From Alloprevotella tannerae ATCC 51259 (lineage in GTDB: Bacteria; Bacteroidota; Bacteroidia; Bacteroidales; Bacteroidaceae), in contig NZ_GG700642.1 in NCBI RefSeq assembly GCF_000159995.1, positions 522,395-586,394 on the forward strand: a stretch of DNA of 64,000 bases, read 5' to 3'. Of this stretch, positions 25,713 through 36,122 are shown one piece after another (positions within the stretch are counted from its first letter, which is position 1; the number at the start of each line of letters is the position of its first letter). The position numbers were made by a program, and so were the translations under genes. The notes under the pieces are model-generated. The model was not told the origin of the DNA, ran no database searches, and saw only the letters and a program-made list of their open reading frames with translations.

Positions 25713-28700
25713 TTAATCCAGCGTAATACTCAAACCTAATCCACGCAACTCGTGCAGCAAGACATTAAGCGATTCAGGAATGCCCGGAGTTGGCATCGTC
25801 TCTCCCTTAACTACGGCTTCATAAGCTTTTGCACGGCCGGTAACATCATCAGACTTAATAGTCAAAATCTCTTGCAAGACGTGAGAAGCGCCAAAGGCCT
25901 CAATAGCCCAAACCTCCATCTCACCAAAACGCTGACCACCAAACTGCGCCTTACCTCCAAGAGGTTGCTGTGTAATCAGAGAATATGGACCAATGCTACG
26001 GGCATGCATCTTATCTTCAACCATATGGCCGAGCTTCAGCATATAGGTAACACCTACAGTAGCCTTTTGGTCAAATGGTTCACCGGTTCCACCGTCAAAA
26101 AGCTGCTCTGCGCAATAGCGAGGCAAGCCGGCTTTATCAGTCCATTCGCAAAGTTCATCCAACTTTGCACCATCGAAGATCGGAGTAGCAAACTTCACAC
26201 CTAAGCGCTTACCTGCTGCACCAAGAATCGCCTCAAAGATCTGTCCTAAATTCATACGAGAAGGCACACCCAGCGGATTCAAGACAATGTCTACAGGACG
26301 ACCGTCAGCCAAGAACGGCATATCTTCCTGACGAACAATCTTTGACACAATACCCTTATTACCGTGGCGACCGGCCATCTTATCTCCGACACCGATCTTG
26401 CGCTTCTTAGCAATATAGACTTTGGCTTGCTGAATAATGCCTGAAGGAAGTTCATCGCCAATCGTAATGGCAAACTTACGACGCTTCAAGACGGCATCCA
26501 TCTTATTATACTTCTTCAAATAGTTGAGGACCAAAGTACGAATTAAGAGATTAGTATGCTCATCATTCGTCCAATCATTCAATTGCAAAGACGTATAGCT
26601 CAACGAGTCAAGCAAAGACTTCGAGAACTTAGTGCCTTTAGCAATAATCTCCGTGCCGATGGTATCTTTAACGCCTAAAGACGTTTTTCCTTTTGTCAAC
26701 ACTAGCAACTTATCAATCATCGCAGACTTCAATGCTGATGTTTCCTTATCGAATTGCTCGTCGAGTTCTAACAAGGTTGACTTATCCGCTGCCTTAGAAG
26801 AGCGACTCTTTTGCGCCTTTGAATACAAACGGCGATCAATAACCACACCGGACAAAGAGGGATTGGCTTTAAGAGATGCATCTTTCACATCGCCAGCCTT
26901 ATCGCCAAAGATGGCACGCAACAATTTCTCTTCAGGCGTAGGATCACTTTCACCTTTAGGGGTAATCTTACCAATCAAGATATCACCGGGAACGACACGA
27001 GCACCGATCCGAATAATACCATTTTCATCCAAGTCTTTCGTAGCTTCTTCGCTAACGTTAGGGATATCATTGGTCAGCTCTTCAACGCCTCGCTTCGTTT
27101 CACGAACATCCAAAGAGAATTCATCTACGTGTACTGACGTCAAGATGTCATCGCGAACCAAGCGTTCATTTAGCACGATAGCATCCTCATAGTTGTAACC
27201 CTTCCAAGGCATATAGGCTACGAGAAGATTGCGTCCAAGCGCTAATTCACCACTCTCCGTAGCATAGCCTTCTGTAAGGATATCTCCTTTCTTAACACGT
27301 TGCCCCTTTTCACAAATCGGTCTTAAGTCGAAGACCATATTCTGGTTCGTGCGGCGGAATTTAGGGATGCGGTATTCTTTAAGAGCAGGTTCGAAGCTTA
27401 CAAACTCTTCATCTTCTGTACGATCATATAGTACTCGAATCGTCGTTGCATCCACAAAATCAACAACGCCGTCGCCCTCAGCACTAATCATTGTGCGAGA
27501 GTCGACACATACTTGTCTTTCAATACCCGTACCTACAATCGGAGCTTCAGAACGAATCAATGGTACAGCTTGGCGCATCATGTTAGATCCCATCAACGCA
27601 CGGTGAGCATCGTCGTGCTCCAAGAAAGGAATCAGACCGGCTGCGATAGATGCAATCTGCTGAGGAGCAACGTCCATTAACTCGACTTGTTCCGGCGAAA
27701 CGACAGGATAATCGGCATCTTGACGACACTTAACCTTAGAAAGGATAAACGTACCATCAGAATTCAAGGGAGCATTACCTTGTCCGATAATCTTATCTTC
27801 CTCCTCTTCTGCACTCAAGTAAACAACATCCTTATTCTCTAGATCTACCTTAGAGTTTTCAACTTTACGATAGGGAGTCTCAATAAAACCAAGGCTGTCA
27901 ATCTTTGCATATACACACAAAGAAGAGATCAAACCAATATTCGGGCCTTCAGGGGATTCAATAGGACAAAGGCGACCATAGTGGGTATAGTGCACGTCAC
28001 GAACCTCGAAGCCTGCGCGTTCACGCGACAAACCGCCGGGACCTAAGGCCGAGAGACGACGTTTGTGCGTAACCTCTGACAGCGGGTTGGTTTGGTCCAT
28101 AAATTGAGACAAAGCATTTGTCCCAAAAAAAGAATTGATAACAGAAGAAATCGTCTTCGCGTTAATCAAGTCAGTAGGGGTAAACACCTCATTGTCTCGC
28201 ACATTCATTCGCTCACGAATTGTACGAGTCATACGAGCAAGACCTACCGAGAACTGATTCGCTAATTGTTCGCCAACGGTTCTTACTCTCCGGTTGCTCA
28301 AGTGGTCAATATCATCGACGGAAGCCTTAGAGTTGATGAGTTCTATAAGATACTTGATAATTTCAATGATATCTTCTCTCGTCAACACGCGGGTATCGCC
28401 ATCTGTTGATAAGCCCAACTTACGATTCATGCGATAACGTCCGACTTCGCCTAAATCGTAACGCTTTTCAGAGAAGAACAGATTATTAATAACCTCACGC
28501 GCACTCGCATCATCTGCAGGATCTGCATTACGCAACAAACGATAAATGTAGTTGACGGCCTCTTTCTCTGAGTTACACGGATCCTTCTGGAACGTATTGA
28601 AGATAATCGAGTAGTCGATACCTATAGATGAGTCTAAATGCACTTCTATCGTCTTCGACCCGCTATTTAGAATTTCCTCAACATTATCGGCTGTAATCTC

Positions 28701-29522
28701 AGTTTCTCGCTCAAGGATAACTTCTGTACGCTCAATAGAAACAACTTCACCTGTCTCTTCATCTACGAAATCTTCTACCCATGTTTTCAAAACACGCGCA
28801 GCCAATTTACGACCGATGTATTTTTTTAAATTAGCCTTAGTCACTTTAACCTCTTCAGAAAGGCCAAAGATTTGAAGAATGTCTTTATCCTTTTCGAAGC
28901 CAATTGCACGCAACAAAGTCGTAACAGGAAGTTTCTTCTTACGATCAATATAGGCATACATCACGTTGTTGATATCCGTTGCGAACTCAATCCAAGAACC
29001 CTTGAAAGGAATGATACGCGCGCTATATAATTGCGTACCATTTGCATGAATACTAGAGCCAAAGAAAACACCCGGAGAGCGGTGCAACTGAGATACCACA
29101 ACGCGCTCAGCTCCATTAATTACGAATGTACCATTCTCTGTCATATAAGGGATAGGTCCCAAAAAGACATCTTGTACGACAGTATCAAAATCTTCATGAT
29201 CTGGATCTGTGCAATAGAGCTTCAACTTTGCCTTAAGAGGAACACTATAAGTCAAGCCTCTTTCCAAACACTCTTCTACAGAATAGCGAGGAGCATCAAT
29301 GTAGTAGTCAAGAAACTCCAGAACAAAGTTATTTCGTGTGTCTGCGATTGGAAAATTTTCAGCAAACACCTTGTACAATCCGTCATTCTTTCTCTGTTCA
29401 GCCGGCGTATCCAACTGAAGGAAATCTTTAAATGATTTCAATTGAACATCGAGGAAATCCGGATAGGGCATCGGATTATGAACAGATGCAAAATTAACTC
29501 GGTTATTAATTACTTGGGACAT
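25713..29522 (-). CDS. rpoB: DNA-directed RNA polymerase beta subunit
   Basis: The 1269-residue protein shows the rifampicin-region sequence [20 protein letters not shown], the [17 protein letters not shown] motif, the conserved [12 protein letters not shown] and the C-terminal [20 protein letters not shown]. It forms the catalytic core with RpoC, encoded 19 bases downstream. A stem-loop in the 137-base gap from rplL may reduce transcription into this gene. At the rifampicin cluster the residues are the usual susceptible ones as far as I can read ([19 protein letters not shown]). Confidence 0.99.
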   Translation of the reverse strand: MSQVINNRVNFASVHNPMPYPDFLDVQLKSFKDFLQLDTPAEQRKNDGLYKVFAENFPIADTRNNFVLEFLDYYIDAPRYSVEECLERGLTYSVPLKAKLKLYCTDPDHEDFDTVVQDVFLGPIPYMTENGTFVINGAERVVVSQLHRSPGVFFGSSIHANGTQLYSARIIPFKGSWIEFATDINNVMYAYIDRKKKLPVTTLLRAIGFEKDKDILQIFGLSEEVKVTKANLKKYIGRKLAARVLKTWVEDFVDEETGEVVSIERTEVILERETEITADNVEEILNSGSKTIEVHLDSSIGIDYSIIFNTFQKDPCNSEKEAVNYIYRLLRNADPADDASAREVINNLFFSEKRYDLGEVGRYRMNRKLGLSTDGDTRVLTREDIIEIIKYLIELINSKASVDDIDHLSNRRVRTVGEQLANQFSVGLARMTRTIRERMNVRDNEVFTPTDLINAKTISSVINSFFGTNALSQFMDQTNPLSEVTHKRRLSALGPGGLSRERAGFEVRDVHYTHYGRLCPIESPEGPNIGLISSLCVYAKIDSLGFIETPYRKVENSKVDLENKDVVYLSAEEEEDKIIGQGNAPLNSDGTFILSKVKCRQDADYPVVSPEQVELMDVAPQQIASIAAGLIPFLEHDDAHRALMGSNMMRQAVPLIRSEAPIVGTGIERQVCVDSRTMISAEGDGVVDFVDATTIRVLYDRTEDEEFVSFEPALKEYRIPKFRRTNQNMVFDLRPICEKGQRVKKGDILTEGYATESGELALGRNLLVAYMPWKGYNYEDAIVLNERLVRDDILTSVHVDEFSLDVRETKRGVEELTNDIPNVSEEATKDLDENGIIRIGARVVPGDILIGKITPKGESDPTPEEKLLRAIFGDKAGDVKDASLKANPSLSGVVIDRRLYSKAQKSRSSKAADKSTLLELDEQFDKETSALKSAMIDKLLVLTKGKTSLGVKDTIGTEIIAKGTKFSKSLLDSLSYTSLQLNDWTNDEHTNLLIRTLVLNYLKKYNKMDAVLKRRKFAITIGDELPSGIIQQAKVYIAKKRKIGVGDKMAGRHGNKGIVSKIVRQEDMPFLADGRPVDIVLNPLGVPSRMNLGQIFEAILGAAGKRLGVKFATPIFDGAKLDELCEWTDKAGLPRYCAEQLFDGGTGEPFDQKATVGVTYMLKLGHMVEDKMHARSIGPYSLITQQPLGGKAQFGGQRFGEMEVWAIEAFGASHVLQEILTIKSDDVTGRAKAYEAVVKGETMPTPGIPESLNVLLHELRGLGLSITLD

Positions 29523-29599
29523 TCGTTATGTATTAATGAAGGCTGCAACAATGCATCAAGAGCAACCCTGAGTAATCGGAATATTTATAGATGCAAAAA

Positions 29600-29632
29600 G
29601 GTTAAGAACCCCCTACCAGAGGATTCTTAACC
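29600..29632 (-). terminator. Attenuator-like stem-loop between rplL and rpoB
   Basis: On the minus strand GGTTAAGAATCC pairs with GGGTTCTTAACC, giving at least nine continuous pairs, followed by five T residues. It lies within the 137-base gap between two genes of the same operon, where partial termination adjusts the ribosomal protein to polymerase ratio in E. coli. Confidence 0.7.
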
Positions 29633-29659
29633 GTAACTCATTATAGAGCCGTAGAGAAA

Positions 29660-30034
29660 TTATGCAATCTCTACTTCAGCACCAGCTTCTTCAAGAACCT
29701 TCTTGAGAGATTCTGCTTCTTCTTTAGCAACGCCTTCCTTCAACTTGCTAGGAACGCCGTCTACGAGATCTTTAGCTTCCTTCAAGCCAAGGCCGCAGTT
29801 TTCTTTCACAGCCTTAACAACTTGAAGCTTTGCAGAACCTGCAGCCTTGAGAATAACATCGAACGCTGTCTTCTCTTCAGCTGCTGCTGCACCAGCAGCA
29901 GGACCAGCAGCAACTGCAACAGCTGCAGCAGCGGGTTCTATACCATACTCGTCCTTGAGGACAGTTGCCAACTCATTAACTTCTTTTACTGTCAAATTTA
30001 CCAATTCTTCAGCAATAGCTTTAATATCTGCCAT
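29660..30034 (-). CDS. rplL: Ribosomal protein bL12 (L7/L12)
   Basis: The 124-residue acidic protein has an N-terminal dimerisation region ([20 protein letters not shown]), an alanine/glycine-rich hinge (about 36-55) and the C-terminal factor-binding domain ([35 protein letters not shown]). It forms the ribosomal stalk with L10, encoded 55 bases upstream. Confidence 0.98.
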   Translation of the reverse strand: MADIKAIAEELVNLTVKEVNELATVLKDEYGIEPAAAAVAVAAGPAAGAAAAEEKTAFDVILKAAGSAKLQVVKAVKENCGLGLKEAKDLVDGVPSKLKEGVAKEEAESLKKVLEEAGAEVEIA

Positions 30035-30089
30035 TTCAAATATAATTTTATTGTTTCTACTTTGTAAGGGGTGGAGAGATTATCTATAC

Positions 30090-30608
30090 TTATTCAGGAC
30101 GCTCTCCTAAGGTCTTGAGTACACCGTGAATTGTTTGGCCAGCAGATTGAAGTGAACCAATAACATTCTTCGCAGGAGATTGCAATAGAGAAACCACCTC
30201 GGCGATGAGTTCTGCTTTGCTCTTAATTGCGCACAGCGTTTCAAGATTTTCAGCACCTACATAGAATTCTTCTTCTACGTAAGCAGCCTTGAGTGAGGGA
30301 ATGCCTTCTTTACCAACCTCTTTGATCAATTTGGCTGGAACATTTGCAGTATTGCATAAGAATAGTGCAGTAGTTCCTTTCAACGTATCATATAGAGGTG
30401 CGTAATCTTTCTCTGATGCTTCAAAAGCCTTGTGGAGCAAAGTGTTTTTCACTACAACCATTTTGATCTGTGAACCGAAACACTTTCTTCGCAAGCTGCT
30501 TGTAGCTTCAGCATTGAGGCCAGTTACATCTACTAAATAGAGATGTGAATATTCCTTGATGTACTCACCGAGTTGCTCGATGATTCTGCTTTTATCTTCC
30601 TTTCTCAT
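30090..30608 (-). CDS. rplJ: Ribosomal protein uL10
   Basis: A 172-residue L10 family protein (MRKEDKSRIIEQLGEYIKEY, then VVVKNTLLHKAFE) with C-terminal helix for L12 dimers (AKNVIGSLQSAGQTIHGVLK). It anchors the stalk to 23S rRNA. It lies 11 bases after rplA, with rplL following, the standard L11-L1-L10-L12 order. Confidence 0.97.
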   Translation of the reverse strand: MRKEDKSRIIEQLGEYIKEYSHLYLVDVTGLNAEATSSLRRKCFGSQIKMVVVKNTLLHKAFEASEKDYAPLYDTLKGTTALFLCNTANVPAKLIKEVGKEGIPSLKAAYVEEEFYVGAENLETLCAIKSKAELIAEVVSLLQSPAKNVIGSLQSAGQTIHGVLKTLGERPE

Positions 30609-30619
30609 ATCTTTTACTA

Positions 30620-31318
30620 TTAAGCCTCCTCTATTGATTTAGGATCAATCTTGATCCCCTGACTCATAGTAGAGGAAAGATAAATGCTCTTAACATAAGT
30701 ACCTTTAGAAGAAGAAGGTTTGAGCTTAATGATCGTTGAAATAAACTCTTTAGCATTGCCAAAGATTTGATCAGGTGCGAATGATACTTTACCGATTGAA
30801 GCGTGTACAATACCCGTCTTGTCAACCTTAAAGTCAATCTTACCTTGCTTCACTTCTTTGATAGCCTTCTCAACGTCCATCGTCACAGTTCCGCTCTTAG
30901 GGTTCGGCATCAAGCCACGCGGACCAAGCACACGACCGAGAGCGCCAATTTTACCCATGATAGCCGGCATCGTAATAATAACGTCGATATCAGTCCAACC
31001 ACCTTTAATTTTCTCAATGTATTCATCGAGACCTACATAGTCAGCGCCTGCAGCCTTAGCAGCCTCTTCTTTGTCAGGAGTGCAGAGGCAAAGAACGCGA
31101 ACTGTCTTACCGGTTCCGTTAGGAAGAGAAACGACACCACGAACCATTTGATTCGCCTTACGAGGGTCAACTCCAAGACGCACATCAATATCGACAGAAG
31201 CATCAAACTTCGTCGTCGTGATTTCTTTCACCAAAGAACTTGCTTCCTTTAGTGTATAAGCTTTCCCCGCTTCAACTTTACCAGCTACAATTTTCTGATT
31301 TTTTGTCAGTTTACTCAT
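30620..31318 (-). CDS. rplA: Ribosomal protein uL1
   Basis: A 232-residue L1 protein with the signature [19 protein letters not shown] and the RNA-binding N- and C-terminal segments ([40 protein letters not shown]). It binds 23S rRNA at the L1 stalk. Eighteen bases separate it from rplK upstream. Confidence 0.98.
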   Translation of the reverse strand: MSKLTKNQKIVAGKVEAGKAYTLKEASSLVKEITTTKFDASVDIDVRLGVDPRKANQMVRGVVSLPNGTGKTVRVLCLCTPDKEEAAKAAGADYVGLDEYIEKIKGGWTDIDVIITMPAIMGKIGALGRVLGPRGLMPNPKSGTVTMDVEKAIKEVKQGKIDFKVDKTGIVHASIGKVSFAPDQIFGNAKEFISTIIKLKPSSSKGTYVKSIYLSSTMSQGIKIDPKSIEEA

Positions 31319-31336
31319 TGTTGTTTAAAATTGAAG

Positions 31337-31780
31337 TTAATTCTTTCCGGGGAATTCACCTTTAACGGTGATACCCATACTACGTGCAGTACCTGCAATC
31401 AGGCGCATTGCACTTTCGATTGTAAAACAATTCAAGTCCGGCATTTTATCCTCAGCGATAGCGCGCACTTGTTCCCAAGTTACGGCAGCCACTTTCTGAC
31501 GATTCGGCTGGGCAGAACCGCTTTTCTTTTTGGCGGCTTCCAACAATTGAACGGCAGCAGGAGGAGTCTTTACCTCAAAGGTAAAAGATTTGTCATTAAA
31601 GTAAGTAATGACAACCGGAAGCACCTTACCGGCCTTATCCTGTGTTCTGGCGTTGAACTGCTTGCAGAAATCCATAATATTGATACCCTTAGAACCCAGA
31701 GCAGGTCCTACGGGAGGAGACGGATTCGCTGCACCACCTTTAATCTGTAATTTGATTAATCCAGCAACTTCTTTTGCCAT
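31337..31780 (-). CDS. rplK: Ribosomal protein uL11
   Basis: A 147-residue L11 protein ([55 protein letters not shown]). It binds the GTPase-associated centre of 23S rRNA. It follows nusG by 58 bases in the secE-nusG-rplK-rplA order typical of bacteria. Confidence 0.98.
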   Translation of the reverse strand: MAKEVAGLIKLQIKGGAANPSPPVGPALGSKGINIMDFCKQFNARTQDKAGKVLPVVITYFNDKSFTFEVKTPPAAVQLLEAAKKKSGSAQPNRQKVAAVTWEQVRAIAEDKMPDLNCFTIESAMRLIAGTARSMGITVKGEFPGKN

Positions 31781-31838
31781 TGTTTGTATTATTAATTGAT
31801 TATCGTGAGGAGGAAAAAGACTAGCGTAACAACAAATC

Positions 31839-32381
31839 TCATTCCTTCTCTACTTGCATAAAACCTAAATCAAGACCCGTACTACGGCCGAAGACTTTTA
31901 CTGTAACAGTAACTTTTTTCTTCTCATCGTCGATCTTTTCAACCGTACCAGAGAAACCGCTGAACGGACCTTCCGTAACCTTTACCGAGTCGCCAATAAC
32001 AAACGGCACAGTAAGTGCCTCATTAACGTCCGGTTCTTCATCAGCCTTACCGAGAATACGATTCACTTCTGATTCGCGCAACGGTGTCGGGTCGTTCGTA
32101 TCCGGCAAAAAACCCAAAACATTGGGCGTATTGCGAAGCATGTGCGTAATCTCGCCCACCAATTTTGCTTCCACTAATACATAGCCGGGTAAATAATTGC
32201 GTTCTTTTACAGTACGCTTACCGTTGTGAACTTGCACGATCTTCTCAGTCGGCACGAGAACTTGGGAGACATTGCCCTGAAAAGCATTTAGCTTAATTTC
32301 AGCATCAATATACTCCTTAACCTTATTCTCTTTACCGCTGATAGCTCGTAACACGTACCACGCCATTTCAAATCCAGCCAT
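31839..32381 (-). CDS. nusG: Transcription termination/antitermination factor NusG
   Basis: The NGN domain begins [20 protein letters not shown] and includes [20 protein letters not shown]; a C-terminal KOW motif follows ([20 protein letters not shown]). The first ATG gives MAGFEMAWY; the second, at 32366, is equally possible. NusG couples RNA polymerase to Rho and to the ribosome. It follows secE by 12 bases. Confidence 0.98.
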   Translation of the reverse strand: MAGFEMAWYVLRAISGKENKVKEYIDAEIKLNAFQGNVSQVLVPTEKIVQVHNGKRTVKERNYLPGYVLVEAKLVGEITHMLRNTPNVLGFLPDTNDPTPLRESEVNRILGKADEEPDVNEALTVPFVIGDSVKVTEGPFSGFSGTVEKIDDEKKKVTVTVKVFGRSTGLDLGFMQVEKE

Positions 32382-32393
32382 TTTCGTAAGAAA

Positions 32394-32588
32394 TTAAACA
32401 GTGGGGTAGATGAACTTCATCAAGTAGTCAAACGCCGTGTCCATTACGAACACCATTAACGCAATCACAATGGAAGCAACAAGAACGACAATTGCGGTAT
32501 GAGTCAACTCCCGACGCGTTGGCCACGTGGTTTTATATGCGAGTTCTTCGTAAGATTCTTTACAATATGTAATTATACCCTTGAACAT
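32394..32588 (-). CDS. secE: Preprotein translocase subunit SecE
   Basis: A 64-residue membrane protein with the SecE amphipathic helix (YCKESYEELAYKTTWPTRRE) and one transmembrane helix (HTAIVVLVASIVIALMVFVM). It is part of the SecYEG channel. It lies between tRNA-Trp and nusG, its usual place. Confidence 0.96.
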   Translation of the reverse strand: MFKGIITYCKESYEELAYKTTWPTRRELTHTAIVVLVASIVIALMVFVMDTAFDYLMKFIYPTV

Positions 32589-32607
32589 AGAGTAGCTATT
32601 CTTTAAG

Positions 32608-32680
32608 CACGGGAAGAGAGGCTCGAACTCCCGACACCTGGTTTTGGAGACCAGTGCTCTACCAACTGAGCTATTCCCGT
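32608..32680 (-). tRNA. tRNA-Trp (CCA)
   Basis: The minus-strand cloverleaf starts ACGGGAATAGCTCAGTTGG, has anticodon loop CTCCAAA with anticodon CCA, T-loop GTTCGAG, and closes with TTCCCGT plus discriminator G. The 3' CCA is not encoded. It lies between tuf and secE, as in many bacteria. Confidence 0.97.
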
Positions 32681-32683
32681 AAG

Positions 32684-32716
32684 AATGAGCCTCGCCATAA
32701 AAGGCGAGCGCTCATT
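32684..32716 (-). terminator. Stem-loop between tuf and tRNA-Trp
   Basis: AATGAGC-CTCGCC pairs with GGCGAG-C-GCTCATT around a short A-rich loop (13 pairs with one bulge). There is no long T-run on the minus strand, so it may be a weak terminator or a processing site ahead of the tRNA. Confidence 0.55.
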
Positions 32717-32766
32717 ACTGATTCTTTATAGAGATAGGTTTCGCCTACTTAAAGACGAGAAGCCTA

Positions 32767-33960
32767 TTAATCGTCAAGGATCTCAGTGATCTGACCAGAA
32801 CCTACCGTACGACCACCTTCACGGATTGCGAAGCGAAGACCTACGTTCAATGCTACCGGATAGATCAATTCTACAGAAATCTCAACATTATCGCCAGGCA
32901 TAACCATTTCTACGCCTTCAGGGAGGTGAATTTCACCCGTGCAGTCCATCGTACGGAGATAGAACTGAGGACGATATTTATTGCCGAACGGAGTGTGACG
33001 GCCACCCTCTTCCTTCTTCAATACGTAGATAGAAGCCTTAAACTTAGAGTGAGGTTTGATAGTTCCCGGGTGCGTGATAACCATACCGCGTTTGATTTCG
33101 TCTTTTTCGATACCACGAAGAAGAAGACCTACGTTATCGCCAGCTTCACCTGTATCCAAAATCTTACGGAACATCTCAACGCCAGTAACAACTGACTTCT
33201 TGTCTTCACCAAGACCGAGGATCTGAACTTCGTCGCCCACCTTAACCACACCGGTTTCGATACGGCCGGTAGCAACAGTACCACGACCCGTGATAGAGAA
33301 CACGTCCTCCACAGGCATCAAGAAAGGCTTCTCAACGTCGCGAACAGGCTCTTCAATCCAAGTATCAACAGCGTTCATCAATTCGATAACGCTATCCTCC
33401 CACTTAGCAACACCGTTCAACGCACCGAGTGCAGAACCGCGGATGATAGGAGTATCGCCTTCATAGTCGTATTCTTCGAGCAATTCACGAACTTCCATTT
33501 CAACGAGTTCGATCAACTCTTCGTCCTCAACCATGTCACACTTGTTCAAGAAGACAACGAGACGAGGAACGTTCACCTGACGAGCGAGAAGAATGTGCTC
33601 ACGCGTTTGAGGCATCGGACCATCCGTAGCAGCAACTACAAGGATAGCGCCGTCCATCTGCGCAGCACCCGTTACCATGTTCTTCACATAGTCGGCGTGA
33701 CCCGGGCAGTCTACGTGTGCATAGTGACGCTTTTCTGTTTCATATTCAACGTGCGACGTATTAATCGTAATACCACGCTCTTTTTCCTCAGGAGCATTAT
33801 CAATCTGATCGAAAGATTTGATCTCGTCAGATTTAGAAAAACCTTTCTCAGCAAGTACTTTCGTAATGGCTGCCGTCAAGGTCGTCTTACCGTGATCGAC
33901 GTGACCAATCGTACCGATGTTTACGTGCGGTTTGGTCCGCTCAAATTTTTCTTTAGCCAT
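32767..33960 (-). CDS. tuf: Elongation factor Tu
   Basis: A 397-residue GTPase with the G1 motif [15 protein letters not shown]3 [13 protein letters not shown]4 [10 protein letters not shown] and typical C-terminal barrel sequences ([38 protein letters not shown]). It delivers aminoacyl-tRNA to the ribosome. It is preceded by three tRNA genes and followed by tRNA-Trp and secE, close to the E. coli tRNA-tufB arrangement. Confidence 0.99.
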   Translation of the reverse strand: MAKEKFERTKPHVNIGTIGHVDHGKTTLTAAITKVLAEKGFSKSDEIKSFDQIDNAPEEKERGITINTSHVEYETEKRHYAHVDCPGHADYVKNMVTGAAQMDGAILVVAATDGPMPQTREHILLARQVNVPRLVVFLNKCDMVEDEELIELVEMEVRELLEEYDYEGDTPIIRGSALGALNGVAKWEDSVIELMNAVDTWIEEPVRDVEKPFLMPVEDVFSITGRGTVATGRIETGVVKVGDEVQILGLGEDKKSVVTGVEMFRKILDTGEAGDNVGLLLRGIEKDEIKRGMVITHPGTIKPHSKFKASIYVLKKEEGGRHTPFGNKYRPQFYLRTMDCTGEIHLPEGVEMVMPGDNVEISVELIYPVALNVGLRFAIREGGRTVGSGQITEILDD

Positions 33961-34059
33961 AGCTGTATTTATTTAAAATATGAATGTTCGTTATTTTGAG
34001 TAAGCAAGGAACCCAAGGAAAGATTTTCCCTGCGCGCCATACATTTTCAAGCCGAGCAG

Positions 34060-34131
<72 letters not shown>

Positions 34132-34138
34132 AAGAGTG

Positions 34139-34211
34139 AGCGGAAAACGGGACTCAAACCCGCGACCCCCAGCTTGGAAGGCTAGTGCTCTATCAACTGA
34201 GCTATTTCCGC
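34139..34211 (-). tRNA. tRNA-Gly (TCC)
   Basis: The minus strand starts GCGGAAATAGCTCAGTTGA, anticodon TCC in CTTCCAA, T-loop GTTTGAG, acceptor TTTCCGC and discriminator T. It lies 7 bases from tRNA-Thr. CCA is not encoded. Confidence 0.97.
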
Positions 34212-34243
34212 AATAAAGTTTCGTAGTCTTACGCACCCCGAGG

Positions 34244-34326
34244 TGGGCAAAGATGGATTCGAACCACCGAAGGCATAAGCCAGCAGATTTACAGTCTGCC
34301 CCATTTGGCCACTCTGGTATTTGCCC
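34244..34326 (-). tRNA. tRNA-Tyr (GTA)
   Basis: An 83-base class II tRNA with long variable arm: starts GGGCAAATACCAGAGTGG, anticodon GTA in CTGTAAA, T-loop GTTCGAA, acceptor TTTGCCC and discriminator A. CCA is not encoded. It is the first gene of the tRNA-tuf-rpoBC cluster. Confidence 0.97.
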
Positions 34327-34398
34327 GAGCCGCGAGCAGATTCCCAAAAGACTATAGTCTAAACCACATAAGCTCTTGGGCCTACCTCGAAACGGCTG

Positions 34399-34428
34399 CA
34401 AAGTTAGGTAATAATTCTAATCCGCAAA
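34399..34428 (-). promoter_or_regulatory. Candidate promoter of the tRNA-tuf-rpoBC cluster
   Basis: On the minus strand TTTG (34428-34425) and TAACTTTG (34406-34399) match the Bacteroidetes -33 and -7 elements with an 18-base spacer. The start would lie about 65 bases before tRNA-Tyr. Confidence 0.55.
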
Positions 34429-34594
34429 ACAAAAGTGCAATTTATTTCGTTCCTTTTCCTGAAAAAGATTTACCACATTCATCTCCGCCGTAAAAAATAG
34501 TGGCGGGGCGAGGCCCGGTCTTTTAACGAGTAATGCGTGGTCAGCCTTATACCGAAAGAGGCCCACACAATATTATATATAGCGTCAAAAAATA

Positions 34595-34623
34595 CAGCCC
34601 CATTATCCGAAATAATGAGGCTG
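34595..34623 (-). terminator. Terminator after the 34641 lipoprotein gene
   Basis: The minus-strand stem CAGCCTCATTAT pairs with ATAATGGGGCTG (one G-T pair) across a 5-base loop, followed by TATTTTTTG. It lies 18 bases past the stop codon. Confidence 0.85.
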
Positions 34624-34640
34624 CGTTTAGCATTGACGGG

Positions 34641-35120
34641 CTATTCAACCCTTACGGGTTCGTGGTAAGGTATATCTGCCCACAGCCGGAGTTGGATTTG
34701 CAATTTCTTATCCTTATTGCGATCTCCGATGCGCTTGAAAACATAGATATTTTCATCGCCTACCGGTTCGAGTTTCCTAATCTCGACCCAATTATTTATG
34801 ATTACTTTAGAGAAAATGCCGGGAGATTCATACGTAATCTCTGCATAAGGGGTCGTTGTAGGATTTCCCGCGAAAAAGATCTCTCCCAATTTGGTTTTTG
34901 TATCTTTTTCCACGATCTTCAAATCAGAAATTCTACTACTCAAACCGAGCACGCGCAGCGTATCTTTTGAATGCGCTTCCGTCAGATCAAATAAAGTCTT
35001 ATTGGGAGTAGGATCTTCGCCTCCCATTGGCGGTAAATCCTCATTATGACAAGCAGAAAACAGCGACGCACCACATAGCAGCAAAAGAGCTAAGGCAGGA
35101 AAAATAACTTTGTGTTTCAT
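34641..35120 (-). CDS. Small lipoprotein of unknown function
   Basis: A 159-residue protein with a lipoprotein signal (LLLLCGASLFSAC, Cys near residue 24) followed by HNEDLPPMGGEDPTPN, typical of surface-exposed Bacteroidales lipoproteins. The rest is beta-rich (EKDTKTKLGEIFFAGNP, YVFKRIGDRNKDKKLQIQLR). I do not recognise a family. It is monocistronic, with its own terminator and a TATCTTTG box 22 bases upstream of the ATG. Confidence 0.75.
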   Translation of the reverse strand: MKHKVIFPALALLLLCGASLFSACHNEDLPPMGGEDPTPNKTLFDLTEAHSKDTLRVLGLSSRISDLKIVEKDTKTKLGEIFFAGNPTTTPYAEITYESPGIFSKVIINNWVEIRKLEPVGDENIYVFKRIGDRNKDKKLQIQLRLWADIPYHEPVRVE

Positions 35121-35141
35121 GTCAGTTACATTAATTCAAGG

Positions 35142-35149
35142 CAAAGATA
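35142..35149 (-). promoter_or_regulatory. Candidate -7 box of the 34641 lipoprotein gene
   Basis: TATCTTTG on the minus strand fits TAnnTTTG and would give a leader of about 15 bases. The -33 element is not clear. Confidence 0.45.
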
Positions 35150-35382
35150 CAAAATCTCCTGCTTTGAAAAGACGTCTCGTCGTTTTTTTTGTCATAAATC
35201 CATAATTCGTCTTACAAGATGCATATTTCACCTCGATTCTTTGCATTTGGCCGCCGAAAATCTGTGAAAAGGAAAAGGCCGCAGCTGCAAAACATCCGCT
35301 GCACGCGGTCGAGGCTTCTGATCAGCAGAAAATGCGAGGATTTCAGGCAAGATGGTAAAGACTAAAAGCCTTCGCGCACTTC

Positions 35383-35463
35383 GTTTGCTCCCACCAAACG
35401 ATAGTATGTCCCGAGCAAACAATGGTTTGGTGGGAGCAAACGATAGTTTGGCGGCAGCAAACG
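35383..35463. repeat. 21-bp-period array, family D, locus 1
   Basis: CAAAC cores occur at 35395, 35416, 35437 and 35458, exactly 21 bases apart. The first unit (GTTTGCTCCCACCAAAC) is the inverse of the third (GTTTGGTGGGAGCAAAC). Between units the sequence CAAACGATAGTTTG is a palindrome. The array sits between the 34641 lipoprotein start and the hpf terminator. The remaining gap 35164-35650 has no supported gene; frames through the array are open only because 21 is a multiple of three. Confidence 0.88.
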
Positions 35464-35655
35464 ACCAAACAGCGCGCAAAAGGCAAAGAATCTTCAGCGC
35501 CGGGCGGGCAAAAATGCGCCTCGCCTTGAGCAATATTCCCAAGGAAGCTTACCGAATAGCATATTCGCGATAAAGATGGAAACTTTAGCGATAAGAATGA
35601 CCGTCACACGGAGTGGCAACATTGCCCTGCTCCTCCTCCACTCCGACAAAAAAAT

Positions 35656-35684
35656 AGCCCGCCGAGCATTTGACTCGACGGACT
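35656..35684 (-). terminator. Terminator after hpf
   Basis: An imperfect stem (AGTCCGTCGAG against CTCGGCGGGCT, minus strand) around a 7-base loop is followed by ATTTTTTTG. It lies about 70 bases after the hpf stop. Confidence 0.75.
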
Positions 35685-35754
35685 ACAACAATCTACAATA
35701 TCAATAGCGTGAATCTATTGCTTAATCAGTAGTAAAGGTACAAAAATGTGGTGC

Positions 35755-36099
35755 TTATTCGGCCTCGAAGCCACCTTCCATCTTGCGAATGGGGTCGGCC
35801 TTTTTGCCGCGCTGCTTTTCTTTGTATTTACTCAATTGGCGCAGCATAGATTCCATACAAAGGTCTACGCCTTCTTCGAATGTGTCGCAAACTTTCTCGA
35901 CGTGGAAGTTTTCTCCCGGCACATTGATGTTCAGCACTGTCGACTTGTTGTTGGCCGTTTCAGGCTTTGTCACCTTAAGAATAACTTCTGCTGCAGAAAT
36001 ATTTTCGTTGAACTTCGCAATTTTCGCAAACTTCTTTTGGATAAAAGCCTGCAACTTTTCCGTAACGTTGAATTGGATCGATTGAATCTTTAGTTCCAT
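35755..36099 (-). CDS. hpf: Ribosome hibernation-promoting factor, HPF/YfiA (RaiA) family
   Basis: A 114-residue protein with the HPF fold signature (MELKIQSIQFNVTEKLQAFI, KKFAKIAKFNENISAAEVIL, EKVCDTFEEGVDLCMESMLR). The length is that of the short forms, without the C-terminal dimerisation domain. It binds the 30S subunit in slow growth and silences ribosomes. It lies 23 bases after the recombinase gene, a pairing common in Bacteroidetes. Confidence 0.93.
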   Translation of the reverse strand: MELKIQSIQFNVTEKLQAFIQKKFAKIAKFNENISAAEVILKVTKPETANNKSTVLNINVPGENFHVEKVCDTFEEGVDLCMESMLRQLSKYKEKQRGKKADPIRKMEGGFEAE

Positions 36100-36122
36100 A
36101 AAAACCTCCTTTGATTATCGGG

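Noticed and set aside
35228-35573. Open frames through the family D array with 7-residue periodicity
   Set aside because: A 21-bp repeat keeps any stop-free frame open; neither strand has a start context or a protein family.
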